From the NCBI GenBank assembly GCA_937877605.1, contig CALFJA010000066.1, positions 1-61,395 on the forward strand: DNA of 61,395 bases, in the 5' to 3' direction. The DNA is from an uncultured Prevotellaceae bacterium. GTDB taxonomy: Bacteria > Bacteroidota > Bacteroidia > Bacteroidales > Bacteroidaceae. Shown one piece after another: positions 15,792 to 24,652 of the stretch; within the stretch, counting starts at the first letter, position 1, and each line of letters starts with the position of its first letter. The notes beneath the pieces were generated by a model, which was given only the letters and a program-made list of their open reading frames with translations, was not told where the DNA came from and did not search any database. A program made the position numbers and the translations under genes.

Positions 15792-16832
15792 ATGAACATA
15801 GACATCCTTACAACCGACCAGCTGGCGCAGATGAACGCCCTCATCGACGGCGCCGAACACATTGTGCTGTGCTGCCACAAGTCGCCCGACGGCGATGCCA
15901 TCGGTGCCTCCCTGGCATGGTGGAACTACCTGACCGACATCCGGGGAAAGTCGGCCGACATTGTCGTTCCCGATGCCTTTCCCGACTTCCTGCAATGGCT
16001 GCCCAACTCAGAGAAGGTCATCCGCTACGACCGCAAGGCCGAACAGGCCGCCGAACGCTTTGCACAGGCCGACCTCGTGTTCTGCCTCGACTTCAACAGT
16101 ACCAACCGCCTGAGCGAGATGGAGCCCCTCCTGCTGGAATGCAAGGCCACGCGCGTGCTCATCGACCACCACATGGGACCCGACATCGAAGCCGGCCTGT
16201 GCATCTCCCAGCCGAAACTCAGCAGCACCTCGGAGATGATTTTCCGCATAATATGGCAGATGGGGCACTTCGCGCAGATGACAAAGAAGATGGCCGTGCC
16301 CATCTATTGCGGCATGATGACCGACACGATGGCCTTCACCGTCAACTGCAACGACCCCGCCATCTACTTCGTCCAGAGCCTGTTGCTCACCAAGCAGGTG
16401 GACCGTGAGAAGGTACACCGCCAGGTATACAACAACTACAGCCAGTGGGCAATCCGCCTCCGCGGCTACATCCTGTACCAGCGCATGCAATACCTGAGCG
16501 ACCTCCATGCCGCCTATTTTACCATCACGCGCGAGGACATGAAGCGTTTCCACTTCGTCAAGGGCGACGCCGAGGGACTGGTCAACGAGCCGCTGCGCAT
16601 CAAGGGAACTCGCCTGAGCATCTCGCTGCGCGAAGACGACCGCAACGACAACCTCGTGTGGGTCAGCCTCCGCTCCGTGGGCTCGTTCAACTGCCAGCAG
16701 ATGGCCGAGCAGTTCTTCAACGGCGGCGGACACTTCAACGCCAGCGGCGGACGGCTGAACTGCTCCGTCGAAGAGGCTGAGCAGACCGTGCGCAACGCCA
16801 TACAGGCTTTTGCCGAACAACTCAGGCAGTAA
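15792..16832 (+). CDS. DHH/DHHA1 phosphoesterase, NrnA-like oligoribonuclease/pAp phosphatase
   Basis: 346 residues. The DHH domain shows HKSPDGDAIGASLA near residue 36, CLDFN near 100 and VLIDHHMGPD near 125, the metal-ligand motifs of the RecJ/NrnA superfamily. The DHHA1 domain ends with NGGGHFNASGG. NrnA enzymes degrade nano-RNA and dephosphorylate 3',5'-pAp in the cytoplasm. Length fits. It has its own promoter, and a CCTCTT-type palindrome follows. Confidence 0.9.
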   Translation: MNIDILTTDQLAQMNALIDGAEHIVLCCHKSPDGDAIGASLAWWNYLTDIRGKSADIVVPDAFPDFLQWLPNSEKVIRYDRKAEQAAERFAQADLVFCLDFNSTNRLSEMEPLLLECKATRVLIDHHMGPDIEAGLCISQPKLSSTSEMIFRIIWQMGHFAQMTKKMAVPIYCGMMTDTMAFTVNCNDPAIYFVQSLLLTKQVDREKVHRQVYNNYSQWAIRLRGYILYQRMQYLSDLHAAYFTITREDMKRFHFVKGDAEGLVNEPLRIKGTRLSISLREDDRNDNLVWVSLRSVGSFNCQQMAEQFFNGGGHFNASGGRLNCSVEEAEQTVRNAIQAFAEQLRQ

Positions 16833-16845
16833 ACAACCGGTAATT

Positions 16846-16864
16846 CCCCTCTTAAGATAAGAGG
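16846..16864. repeat. CCTCTT-type small palindromic element, copy 2
   Basis: CCTCTT-aagat-AAGAGG forms a 6-bp hairpin 15 nt after the nrnA-like stop. It continues into CGATGGGGGAG, which can pair with the leading CCCC. It may act as a 3' stabilising hairpin. Confidence 0.5.
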
Positions 16865-16967
16865 CGATGGGGGAGTCATGACACTCTTTTAGGCAAAGCC
16901 AATCGGTTGCATCCCTAAAAATCGTTAATACAACGGCCGAAACCGTGCGCAATCAAAATCAAATGCC

Positions 16968-16975
16968 TACCTTTG
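16968..16975 (+). promoter_or_regulatory. promoter -7 box (TACCTTTG) of the DUF4827-glmM operon
   Basis: TAnnTTTG match, 20 nt before the ATG at 16996. It rules out the upstream frame opening at 16945 as the start. Confidence 0.6.
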
Positions 16976-16995
16976 CACCACAAATACAGAAAACG

Positions 16996-17637
16996 ATGAA
17001 ACAAGTAAAATATGCTATGCTCCTGCTTGTGGTCTTCTCCACACTGACCGCCTGCAGGCACCATGAGACCTATGCCGACAAGAAGAAGAAGGAACGCTCG
17101 GCCATCGTGGAATACCTCACCACCGAAGGTATCAAGGTCATCAGCGAGGATGAGTTCAAGGCCAACGGCTATACCACCGATGTCAGCCAGAACGAGTTTG
17201 TCCTCTTCCAGGGAAGCGGCGTCTACATGCAAATCGTCCGCGAAGGATGCGGCGAGAAAATCCAGGACGGCGAGACCGTCACCGTGCTCTGCCGGTTCAC
17301 CGAGACCAACCTGCTGACCGGGGAGGTAATCCTCTCCAACGAGGTGTTGCTCTACTCCTCGATTGTCGACAAGATGACCGTGACCAACACCTCCGGCTCC
17401 TACACCGCATCGTTCATTGCCGGGCAGAGCGTGATGTACTCTACCTATGGCACGGCATCCGTGCCCTCAGGATGGCTTGCACCCCTGCCGTATGTCAAGA
17501 TTGGACGCATCACCCAGGAAGGTGAGGACATTGCGAAGGTCCGCCTGATTGTACCCCACACGCAGGGACAGTCGGCAGCCTCCTCTTCGGTCTATCCCTG
17601 CCACTACAGCCTGACCTTCGAACGCGGAAGGGAATAG
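16996..17637 (+). CDS. DUF4827 lipoprotein
   Basis: 213 residues. The lipoprotein signal MKQVKYAMLLLVVFSTLTAC puts the lipidated Cys at residue 20. A charged linker follows (YADKKKKERSAIVEYL), then a globular domain with FQGSGVYMQIVREGCGEKIQDGETVTV that reads like the FKBP-like fold of DUF4827. No catalytic residues can be named. It is 62 nt upstream of glmM, which I recall as a frequent arrangement in Bacteroidales, though a functional link is not established. The start is chosen by signal peptide and promoter. Confidence 0.75.
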   Translation: MKQVKYAMLLLVVFSTLTACRHHETYADKKKKERSAIVEYLTTEGIKVISEDEFKANGYTTDVSQNEFVLFQGSGVYMQIVREGCGEKIQDGETVTVLCRFTETNLLTGEVILSNEVLLYSSIVDKMTVTNTSGSYTASFIAGQSVMYSTYGTASVPSGWLAPLPYVKIGRITQEGEDIAKVRLIVPHTQGQSAASSSVYPCHYSLTFERGRE

Positions 17638-17699
17638 TTAAAACATTTTGAAAAGTAAACAAGTGGACAAGTGAACAAGTAGTCCCATAAAGCATTTCC

Positions 17700-19082
17700 A
17701 TGACACTCATCAAATCCATATCCGGTATCCGCGGCACCATAGGAGGCCCCACCGGTAACACCCTCAACCCGCTCGACATCGTAAAGTTCACCACCGCCTA
17801 TGCCACCTTCATCCGGCGGCAGCATCCCGACGGCAACAACCAGATAGTGGTGGGCCGCGATGCCCGCCTTTCCGGCGACATGGTGCGCCATGTGGTGTGC
17901 GGAACGCTCACGGGCATGGGCTTCGATGTGCTTGACATAGGACTGGCCACGACGCCCACCACCGAACTGGCCGTGAGGTTCACGCAGTCGGACGGCGGCA
18001 TCATCATCACCGCCAGCCACAACCCCCGACAGTGGAATGCACTGAAACTGCTCAACAGCGAGGGCGAGTTCCTCACTGCCGCCGACGGCGAAGAGGTGCT
18101 GGCCATTGCCGAAAAGGAGGACTTCAACTATGCCGAGGTCGACCGGTTGGGCCACTACCGCAGCGATAATACCTTCGACCGCCGGCACATCGAGAGCGTG
18201 CTCGCCCTGTCGTTGGTTGATGTGGAGGCCATCCGTGCGGCAAGGTTCCGCGTCGTTGTCGATGCCATCAACTCCGTGGGCGGCATCATCCTGCCGGAAC
18301 TCCTGCGGCAACTGGGCGTGGAATGCAAACTGCTCAACGGCGAACCCACGGGCGACTTCGCCCACAATCCAGAACCGCTGGAAAAGAACCTTTCCGGCAT
18401 CATGCAGGAGATGCGCAGCGGCAACTACGACCTCGGCATCGTCGTCGACCCCGATGTAGACCGCCTTGCGTTCATCTGCGAGGACGGTACGATGTATGGC
18501 GAGGAATACACGCTGGTCAGCGTGGCTGACTATGTGCTCCGCCACACGCCCGGCAATACCGTGAGCAACCTCAGTTCCACCCGTGCCCTGCGCGATGTCA
18601 CCGAGCGCTACGGATGCACCTACAGCGCGGCTGCCGTCGGCGAGGTGAATGTCACCACCAAGATGAAGGCCGTAGGTGCTGTGATTGGCGGTGAGGGCAA
18701 TGGCGGAGTCATCTATCCCGAAAGCCATTACGGACGCGATGCCTTGGTGGGTATAGGACTCTTCCTGTCGTTGCTGGCCAAGAGTGGGATGAAAGTATCT
18801 GCCCTGCGCCGTACCTTCCCCGACTATTTCATTGCCAAGAACCGCATAGACCTGACCCCTACGACCGATGTCGATGCCATTCTCGAACGCGTGAAGGAAC
18901 GCTTTGCGGGTGAACAGATAAATGACATAGACGGCGTGAAGATCGACTTCAAGGACAAGTGGGTACACCTGCGCAAGTCGAACACCGAGCCCATCATCCG
19001 CGTCTACAGTGAGGCGCACACCTTTGCCGAGGCCGACGCCCTGGGCAAGGAACTCATGGACATCGTGTTGCAGATGCAGTAG
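17700..19082 (+). CDS. glmM: phosphoglucosamine mutase GlmM
   Basis: 460 residues, alpha-D-phosphohexomutase superfamily. The phosphoserine is S106 in ITASHNP, the metal loop is VDPDVDRLAF (near 257), the sugar loop is GEGNGG, and the C-terminal phosphate-binding loop is RKSNTEPIIRVYSE. It converts glucosamine-6-phosphate to glucosamine-1-phosphate for UDP-GlcNAc, feeding peptidoglycan and lipid A. Phosphomannomutase activity cannot be excluded from sequence alone. The leader contains ACAAGTG in triplicate (17657-17681). Confidence 0.88.
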   Translation: MTLIKSISGIRGTIGGPTGNTLNPLDIVKFTTAYATFIRRQHPDGNNQIVVGRDARLSGDMVRHVVCGTLTGMGFDVLDIGLATTPTTELAVRFTQSDGGIIITASHNPRQWNALKLLNSEGEFLTAADGEEVLAIAEKEDFNYAEVDRLGHYRSDNTFDRRHIESVLALSLVDVEAIRAARFRVVVDAINSVGGIILPELLRQLGVECKLLNGEPTGDFAHNPEPLEKNLSGIMQEMRSGNYDLGIVVDPDVDRLAFICEDGTMYGEEYTLVSVADYVLRHTPGNTVSNLSSTRALRDVTERYGCTYSAAAVGEVNVTTKMKAVGAVIGGEGNGGVIYPESHYGRDALVGIGLFLSLLAKSGMKVSALRRTFPDYFIAKNRIDLTPTTDVDAILERVKERFAGEQINDIDGVKIDFKDKWVHLRKSNTEPIIRVYSEAHTFAEADALGKELMDIVLQMQ

Positions 19083-19108
19083 GCAACAATCTTTGCACGG
19101 CATAAAGG

Positions 19109-19153
19109 AAAAGTCCCCCCGAACAGTATGTTTTTTCAGTTCGGGGGGACTTT
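19109..19153. terminator. bidirectional terminator between glmM and the deacetylase gene
   Basis: A 14-bp perfect stem, AAGTCCCCCCGAAC (19111-19124) with GTTCGGGGGGACTT (19139-19152), flanked by A and T runs. It serves the two convergent genes. Confidence 0.75.
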
Positions 19154-19174
19154 GCCGTTAAAGACGACCGGCCG

Positions 19175-19789
19175 CTATGGGTCGAACACCTTGCACTCGT
19201 AGCCACTGCTCTGGAGCCAGTGGAGTGCCTCGGGCAGGGCATAGCGGAGCTTGTCGATGCTCTTCAGGGAGTCGTGGAAGGTGATGATGGAGCCGTTGCG
19301 GGTGTACTTCCGGACATTGTCCACGACATCCTCTGCCGTCATCCACTTTGAATAGTCGCGCGTGACGACATCCCACATGATGACATGGAACTCCTTGGTG
19401 AGCCAGTAGTAGACGCTGAAGCGCATCAGTCCGTGCGGTGGACGGAACAGGTTCGACTTGATGAGCAGGTTGGCACGGAAGGTATTCATCAGGTAGGTGG
19501 AGGTCCAGTGCTTGAACGAGCCCAGGTGATGGTAGGTGTGGTTGCCCACACGGTGTCCGTCTGCAACGATGGCTTCATAGAGTTCGGGATGTTTCTCCAC
19601 ATTCTCACCCACCATGAAGAAGGTGGCCTTCACGCCGAACTGGCGCAAGGTGTCGAGGATGAACGGGGTGGACTCCGGTATGGGGCCGTCGTCGAAGGTG
19701 AGATAGACCGCCCGCTGGTGACGGTCCATCCGCCAGATGGCCTTCGGGTATATCCAGCGCAGGTAGGACGATGGCTGTTCTATTAGCAT
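19175..19789 (-). CDS. polysaccharide deacetylase family protein (NodB domain)
   Basis: 204 residues, essentially one NodB domain. Motifs in order: LTFDDGP (metal and base Asp pair), GNHTYHH (metal His pair), RPPHG, and ITFHDS near the end. These are the CE4 esterase motifs that remove N-acetyl groups from chitin-like glycans or peptidoglycan. There is no clear signal peptide, so either it acts inside or it is anchored through other means. Its ATG follows directly on the TAA of the upstream gene (TAAATG), so the two are cotranslated. Confidence 0.88.
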   Translation of the reverse strand: MLIEQPSSYLRWIYPKAIWRMDRHQRAVYLTFDDGPIPESTPFILDTLRQFGVKATFFMVGENVEKHPELYEAIVADGHRVGNHTYHHLGSFKHWTSTYLMNTFRANLLIKSNLFRPPHGLMRFSVYYWLTKEFHVIMWDVVTRDYSKWMTAEDVVDNVRKYTRNGSIITFHDSLKSIDKLRYALPEALHWLQSSGYECKVFDP

Positions 19790-22700
19790 TTACTCGTCGT
19801 AGAAGGTCCCTCCACGGTTTTTGTATGCCTCCATGTACTTGTCCATCGCATCCATCTGCTTCTGAGCCAGTTCGGCATCAATGTCGGCAGTGGCCTCGTT
19901 GATGCTGCTCAGGATGTAGAACTCGCGCAGGCACTGCGACATGGACAGGGCAAACTTGCTGTTATCGAGCGAGAGATAGAAGATGAGGTATTCGCTGGAA
20001 TTCTTCCAAACGGCGTTGATGTATTGCTTGGCCTTCTCGGTCTTTCCCAGTTGTCCAAAGGCCTTTGCCATGTCCAGTCCGCCTCCCACATAAGTGAGCG
20101 GCAGGTTCTTGGCCGGCAGTTCCTCTTCCGATTTCTTCAGTACGGCGAGTGCCTTGTTCTCCTTGCCTTCCTCGATGAGCTTGAGCGCCAGCGTGGCCAT
20201 GAGCTGCCGGTGGGTGTAGCACATGCGCTTCACGGTTTCATCGAGATAGATGCCCTCGGTATTCACACCGCCGTAGCGGAAGCGGTTCATCACATTGTTG
20301 TAGGTTTTTTCGGTGTCGAAGTCCTTGATGCCCGCAGCCTTGGTGTTGAACGGTGTGATGCGGTCTACCAGTCCTTCACGGATGAAGTTGTCGCCGAGGT
20401 TGAGGTAGTTCTCCTGTCCCACGCTGATGGCAATGTACATGGGTCGCGTCCAGTTGCTGTTGGCCAGCATGTCCAGGAGCATCATGTCCTGCTTGTAAAG
20501 CATGCGCTTGCCGGAGAGCGAGATGGGCATCTTCTCTGGGATTTCTTCCGTGGGGATGAGCATACCGCTCTTGCGCACGGCCTCCTTGTCGATGTAGAGG
20601 TAGACGGTGTCGGTAGGTATGAAGTGCTGGTCCGGATCGTCGGAAAGTATCCAATGCTTCATGATGTTCTTGATGTCGAAGGGATCCTCTCCATATTCGG
20701 CCTTGGCTTCCTCGGGATACTGTTGGTAGAGTTTCAGTACCTCGTTCTTCATGTCCGGCCGTACGGGTACAGCTTCGTTGGTGCCGGACTCATACTGAAT
20801 GCGTTTCCATGAGATGGGCAGTGATGGGCTGTCGTAGGCCGGGCGCTTCATCTGGTCGATGTACCAGTCGGTTTGCAGGTAGGAGAAGTTGCAGACACGC
20901 GTGTCGGTGCGGAATCCCTCCACATCCAGGTTGTACCAGAGCGGGAAGGTGTCGTTGTCGCCGTTGGTGAATATGATGGGACATCCTTCGTCCTGCAGGC
21001 TCATCAGGTAGTTCTGTCCGAAATCACGACAGGTATAGCGTCCGCTGCGGTCATGGTCGTCCCAGTTCTGCGAAGCCATCTGAATGGGAACCAGCAGACA
21101 GGCCAGGGCCACGACGATGGCTGTTGCCGTATTGTCCAGTTTGAGGTATTTCTTGACGATGCTGAGCAGTGCCAGTACACCGAGTCCGCACCAGATGGCA
21201 TAGGCATAGAATGAACCTGCATAGGCATAGTCGCGCTCTCTGGGTTGCGAAGGTGCCTGGTTGAGGTAGAGGACGATGGCAAGACCCGTCATGAAGAAGA
21301 GGAAGAACACCACCCAGAACTGCCTAATGCCACGCTTGCCGCGCCAGGCCTGCCAGAAGAGTCCGAGCAGTCCGAGCAACAATGGCAGGCAGTAGTAGAC
21401 ATTGTGCCCCTTGTTTTCCTTGAGTTCCTGTGGGAGTCGGTCTTGGTTTCCGACGAGCATGTTGTCGATGAACTTGATACCCGTCACCCAGTTCCCGTGT
21501 TCCACTTCGCCGTGTCCCTGTATATCGTTCTGCCGTCCGGCGAAGTTCCACATGAAGTAACGCCAGTACATGAAGTTGCATTGGTAGGAGAGGAAGTAGT
21601 AGATGTTGTCGAACTGTGTCGGCACCTTCACCATCTGTTCCTCGTCACGGCCCTTGGTGGGCTGATAGTTCCAGCGTGGTAGGTTGATGAGCCCTCCAAG
21701 GATGGGGCGGTAGTCCGGGTCGGGAGTGGCCATCCAGTCTTCATACGACTGAGCCCGCTGGGCATCGTGCATTCTGGGGAAGAGCATGTTCTGTGCGTAA
21801 ACATACTTGTCCTTGGTCTGCACAATGAAGTATGAGTCTTTCTCGCTGGGATCTTTCTTTTCTTTCCGCTGCCAGACGGGTGCACCCTTTGTGCGCTTCG
21901 GCTTCAGGTAGTTGCCGTATTCCTCCCAAACCACATCGGATGTGTAGGCCGGACCGTAGAGTAGTGGGGTCTCGCCATACTGCTCGCGGCTGAGGTAGGT
22001 TCCCAGTGTGAAGATATCCTCCGGGGAGTTCTGGTCCATCGGAGGGTTGGCAGCCGAGCGGATGACGATAACTGCGTAGCTGCTGTAGCCTATCATGATC
22101 ATAAGCAGACAGCAGAGAATGGTGTTCTTGACGCGGGCAGTAATGAGTTGGGCACACTTCTGATTGCTGAGCGCAGTTCCGAGCAAGGTCAGCAGCACCA
22201 CTCCAATGAAGACGGACTTCCATCCGTAGCCTACAAATGGAATACCCAGGAGGGTGATGGCCAGCAAGAACAGGAAGTTTTGCAAGCCCTGTCGGTTATC
22301 GAGATAGGTGGTGTAGATGGCTGCCGCCATGGTAAGTACCAGCAGGATGATATAGACTATCACACCAGTGTTGAACGGCATGTGCAGGGTATTGACAAAG
22401 AGCAGTTCGAAGAATCCGCCCACCTTTACAATGCCTGGCATGATGCCATAGAGCACACCGGCTATGATGACACAGGCAACGGCCAGTGCCAGGAGCGAGC
22501 CTTTTGTCTCGATGTTGGGAAATTTCCTGTAGACGAATACCAGGACGATGGCCGGGATGCAAAGCAGGTTGAGCAGGTGAACGCCGATGGAGAGCCCGGT
22601 CATGTAGGCAATGAGAATGAGCCAACGGTCGGAATGGGGCTCGTCGGCATGGTCTTCCCATTTGAGTATGAGCCAGAATACGACAGCGGTGAAGGCCGAA

Positions 22701-23149
22701 GAGTAGGCGTAGACTTCACCTTCGACGGCGGAATACCAGAATGTGTCGCTGAAGGTATAGATGAGTGCACCCACCAGACCGGCAGCCTCTATGGCAATAA
22801 TCTTGCGGAGGCTCAACTCGCCCCAGTCCTTCAGCACCAACTTGCGCCCCAGATGGGTGACGGTCCAGAAGAGGAACATAATGGTCAGCGCCGAAAGCAG
22901 GGCATTCATGGTGTTCACCATCATGGCAATGTGGCTGGCATCGCTGGCAAACAGGCTGAACAGATTGCCTGTCAGCATGAAGAAAGGAGCACCTGGGGGA
23001 TGACCAACTTCCAGTTTCGAGGCGGTGGTGATGAACTCGGGACAATCCCAGAAGCTGGCTGTGGGCTCGATGGTGGAGCAATAGACTACGGCTGCTATGA
23101 TGAAAACAGCCCAGCCGAGCAGATTGTCGATAAGGTGAAATCTTTTCAT
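19790..23149 (-). CDS. DUF2723 (GT117-like) large membrane protein
   Basis: 1119 residues. The N-terminal half has about a dozen hydrophobic segments and opens with the DUF2723 signature TIEPTASFWDCPEFITTASKLEVGHPPG, which resembles the first loop of protein O-mannosyltransferases with the catalytic-type Asp. A large extracytoplasmic half contains NGDNDTFPLWY and a TPR-like C-terminus. CAZy groups such proteins as GT117, and a role in O-glycosylation in Bacteroidota is inferred from fold. It has its own promoter (23191-23221) and is directly coupled to the deacetylase. Confidence 0.85.
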   Translation of the reverse strand: MKRFHLIDNLLGWAVFIIAAVVYCSTIEPTASFWDCPEFITTASKLEVGHPPGAPFFMLTGNLFSLFASDASHIAMMVNTMNALLSALTIMFLFWTVTHLGRKLVLKDWGELSLRKIIAIEAAGLVGALIYTFSDTFWYSAVEGEVYAYSSAFTAVVFWLILKWEDHADEPHSDRWLILIAYMTGLSIGVHLLNLLCIPAIVLVFVYRKFPNIETKGSLLALAVACVIIAGVLYGIMPGIVKVGGFFELLFVNTLHMPFNTGVIVYIILLVLTMAAAIYTTYLDNRQGLQNFLFLLAITLLGIPFVGYGWKSVFIGVVLLTLLGTALSNQKCAQLITARVKNTILCCLLMIMIGYSSYAVIVIRSAANPPMDQNSPEDIFTLGTYLSREQYGETPLLYGPAYTSDVVWEEYGNYLKPKRTKGAPVWQRKEKKDPSEKDSYFIVQTKDKYVYAQNMLFPRMHDAQRAQSYEDWMATPDPDYRPILGGLINLPRWNYQPTKGRDEEQMVKVPTQFDNIYYFLSYQCNFMYWRYFMWNFAGRQNDIQGHGEVEHGNWVTGIKFIDNMLVGNQDRLPQELKENKGHNVYYCLPLLLGLLGLFWQAWRGKRGIRQFWVVFFLFFMTGLAIVLYLNQAPSQPRERDYAYAGSFYAYAIWCGLGVLALLSIVKKYLKLDNTATAIVVALACLLVPIQMASQNWDDHDRSGRYTCRDFGQNYLMSLQDEGCPIIFTNGDNDTFPLWYNLDVEGFRTDTRVCNFSYLQTDWYIDQMKRPAYDSPSLPISWKRIQYESGTNEAVPVRPDMKNEVLKLYQQYPEEAKAEYGEDPFDIKNIMKHWILSDDPDQHFIPTDTVYLYIDKEAVRKSGMLIPTEEIPEKMPISLSGKRMLYKQDMMLLDMLANSNWTRPMYIAISVGQENYLNLGDNFIREGLVDRITPFNTKAAGIKDFDTEKTYNNVMNRFRYGGVNTEGIYLDETVKRMCYTHRQLMATLALKLIEEGKENKALAVLKKSEEELPAKNLPLTYVGGGLDMAKAFGQLGKTEKAKQYINAVWKNSSEYLIFYLSLDNSKFALSMSQCLREFYILSSINEATADIDAELAQKQMDAMDKYMEAYKNRGGTFYDE

Positions 23150-23190
23150 AGGTATATCTAATTGTGCTTTTATAATCTCTTTCCAGTTTG

Positions 23191-23221
23191 CGAAATTACT
23201 GTGAACCGCAGAAACCTCAAA
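23191..23221 (-). promoter_or_regulatory. promoter of the DUF2723-deacetylase operon (TTTG-N19-TAATTTCG)
   Basis: On the - strand TTTG (23221-23218), 19 nt, TAATTTCG (23198-23191), then a 41-nt leader to the ATG at 23149. Confidence 0.65.
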
Positions 23222-23265
23222 ACCTTTTATATTATTTTAAATGTTTTCCAATATATTGTTTTGTG

Positions 23266-23715
23266 TCAAATAATAAAACTTGTACCGTACATTAACAGGG
23301 CGTACCGCAGCGTTTTCCCAATGGCCATGGAAATGATGGACAGGGGCATGTTTGCCCTTGTGATGCCGAGTACCAACGAGAGCGCCGACCCTACGATTGG
23401 CAGGAAGGCAAAGAATCCCATGACTGCACCTCGACCGCCCATGAACCGTTCGGTGCGCTCAATCTTGTCATGGCTGATGCGCAGGTGCTGCTCTATCCAG
23501 GACAGCGAGCAGTTCCGGCCGATGAAGTAATTGCAGCAACCACCCAGCACATTGCCTACGGAGCCGAAGACAACGAGTTTCCATGCGCTCAGCCCCATGG
23601 CGTTCAGTGCCACCATGACAACTTCGCTGCTGTAGGGAATGAAACTGCCGGCAATGAAGGCGGCAAGCCCCATGCCCCAATAGCCCATGGAGATGAAAAT
23701 TTCGTAGAGATTCAT
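23266..23715 (-). CDS. small DedA/YqaA-like membrane protein (VTT domain)
   Basis: 149 residues, four hydrophobic segments. GSFIPYSSEVVMVALNAMG and GNVLGGCCNYFIGR fit the SNARE-associated/VTT domain of YqaA- and DedA-type proteins, which includes lipid scramblases and flippases. It is on the short side, as in the YqaA branch. It overlaps the upstream gene by 4 bp (ATGA), so it is translationally coupled. Function in this organism is unknown. Confidence 0.78.
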   Translation of the reverse strand: MNLYEIFISMGYWGMGLAAFIAGSFIPYSSEVVMVALNAMGLSAWKLVVFGSVGNVLGGCCNYFIGRNCSLSWIEQHLRISHDKIERTERFMGGRGAVMGFFAFLPIVGSALSLVLGITRANMPLSIISMAIGKTLRYALLMYGTSFII

Positions 23716-24650
23716 AGTGTCGGGAGTTCAGGATGGAAGGTAAACCACAGCAGTACAATGGCAATCAGCGTGATACTGATAAAGGATATGTTGGTGACTT
23801 TTGTGTTGGTCAACGCAATGAAGTGGGCAATGAGGGGTGCTACGCAGACGATGAGCAGATGTACGAGCATGTCCTTGTGCTGTGGCTGGAGTCCCCAAAA
23901 CAGGCTGCAGGTCAGTGACAGGACAATGAACATTTCGAAGATGAACCGCGTGCGAATCTTGTCAAGGTAACTGCGGCGAAGGAAATGAATGGTTCCCGTG
24001 AGCATCAATAGGGCGATAAAGGCCACTACGGCCACCTGTACCCAGTCTTCCATCCATGGCTGCGGGGCGAACTGGATATCTGCCAACTGTCGGAAATGGG
24101 GTTCAAACCAGCTGAAATCGGCCTGTAGAGAATACCATCCCAGCAGCAGCCAATAGGGACATAAAAGGCCCAGGAGGGTGGCAGCGAAGTTCTTCCATGA
24201 CAGCTGCAGCATGAAAGCCGCCGAGCAAAACCACAGTACGGGGACAAAGAAAAGCATTTGTACCCAGAGCACACTTGCTGTGCCTATGCATGCCGATGCC
24301 GCAAAGAGCAGTCCTGGAGCCTTGCGGTCCTGATAGGCGGCAAATATGATGGTCAAAGCGACAATGAACAGCAGTTGCACGAACGATACCTCCTTGCTCT
24401 TGAGCGATTCGCAGGTGAGCAGGGTGAGCATCAGGAAAGAACAAGATACCATGCGGCTCGGTATGCGCAACAATGCATTTCGGTTGTTCATCTCTGCCAG
24501 CAGATAGGTTGCCAGCAGGAGACTGCCAGTCTGCAGGGTATACTCCGCTTGCAACATTCCTCGCAGATAGCACACCGCCAGCATGGCACACACCATGAAG
24601 GGCAGTGCAAACCGACTACCGGCAACTTTGTTCTGCAGCCGCTTGATCAT
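23712..24650 (-). CDS. polytopic membrane protein of unknown function
   Basis: 312 residues with about nine hydrophobic segments spread over the whole length and a basic N-terminus (MIKRLQNKVAGSR). I do not recognise the family with certainty. It has the look of the uncharacterised DUF6427-type membrane proteins of Bacteroidota. It begins 2 nt after the DPP-IV stop and overlaps the DedA-like gene by 4 bp, so it belongs to the rlmL-DPP operon. There are no catalytic motifs to name. Confidence 0.65.
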   Translation of the reverse strand: MIKRLQNKVAGSRFALPFMVCAMLAVCYLRGMLQAEYTLQTGSLLLATYLLAEMNNRNALLRIPSRMVSCSFLMLTLLTCESLKSKEVSFVQLLFIVALTIIFAAYQDRKAPGLLFAASACIGTASVLWVQMLFFVPVLWFCSAAFMLQLSWKNFAATLLGLLCPYWLLLGWYSLQADFSWFEPHFRQLADIQFAPQPWMEDWVQVAVVAFIALLMLTGTIHFLRRSYLDKIRTRFIFEMFIVLSLTCSLFWGLQPQHKDMLVHLLIVCVAPLIAHFIALTNTKVTNISFISITLIAIVLLWFTFHPELPTL

Positions 24651-24652
24651 GA

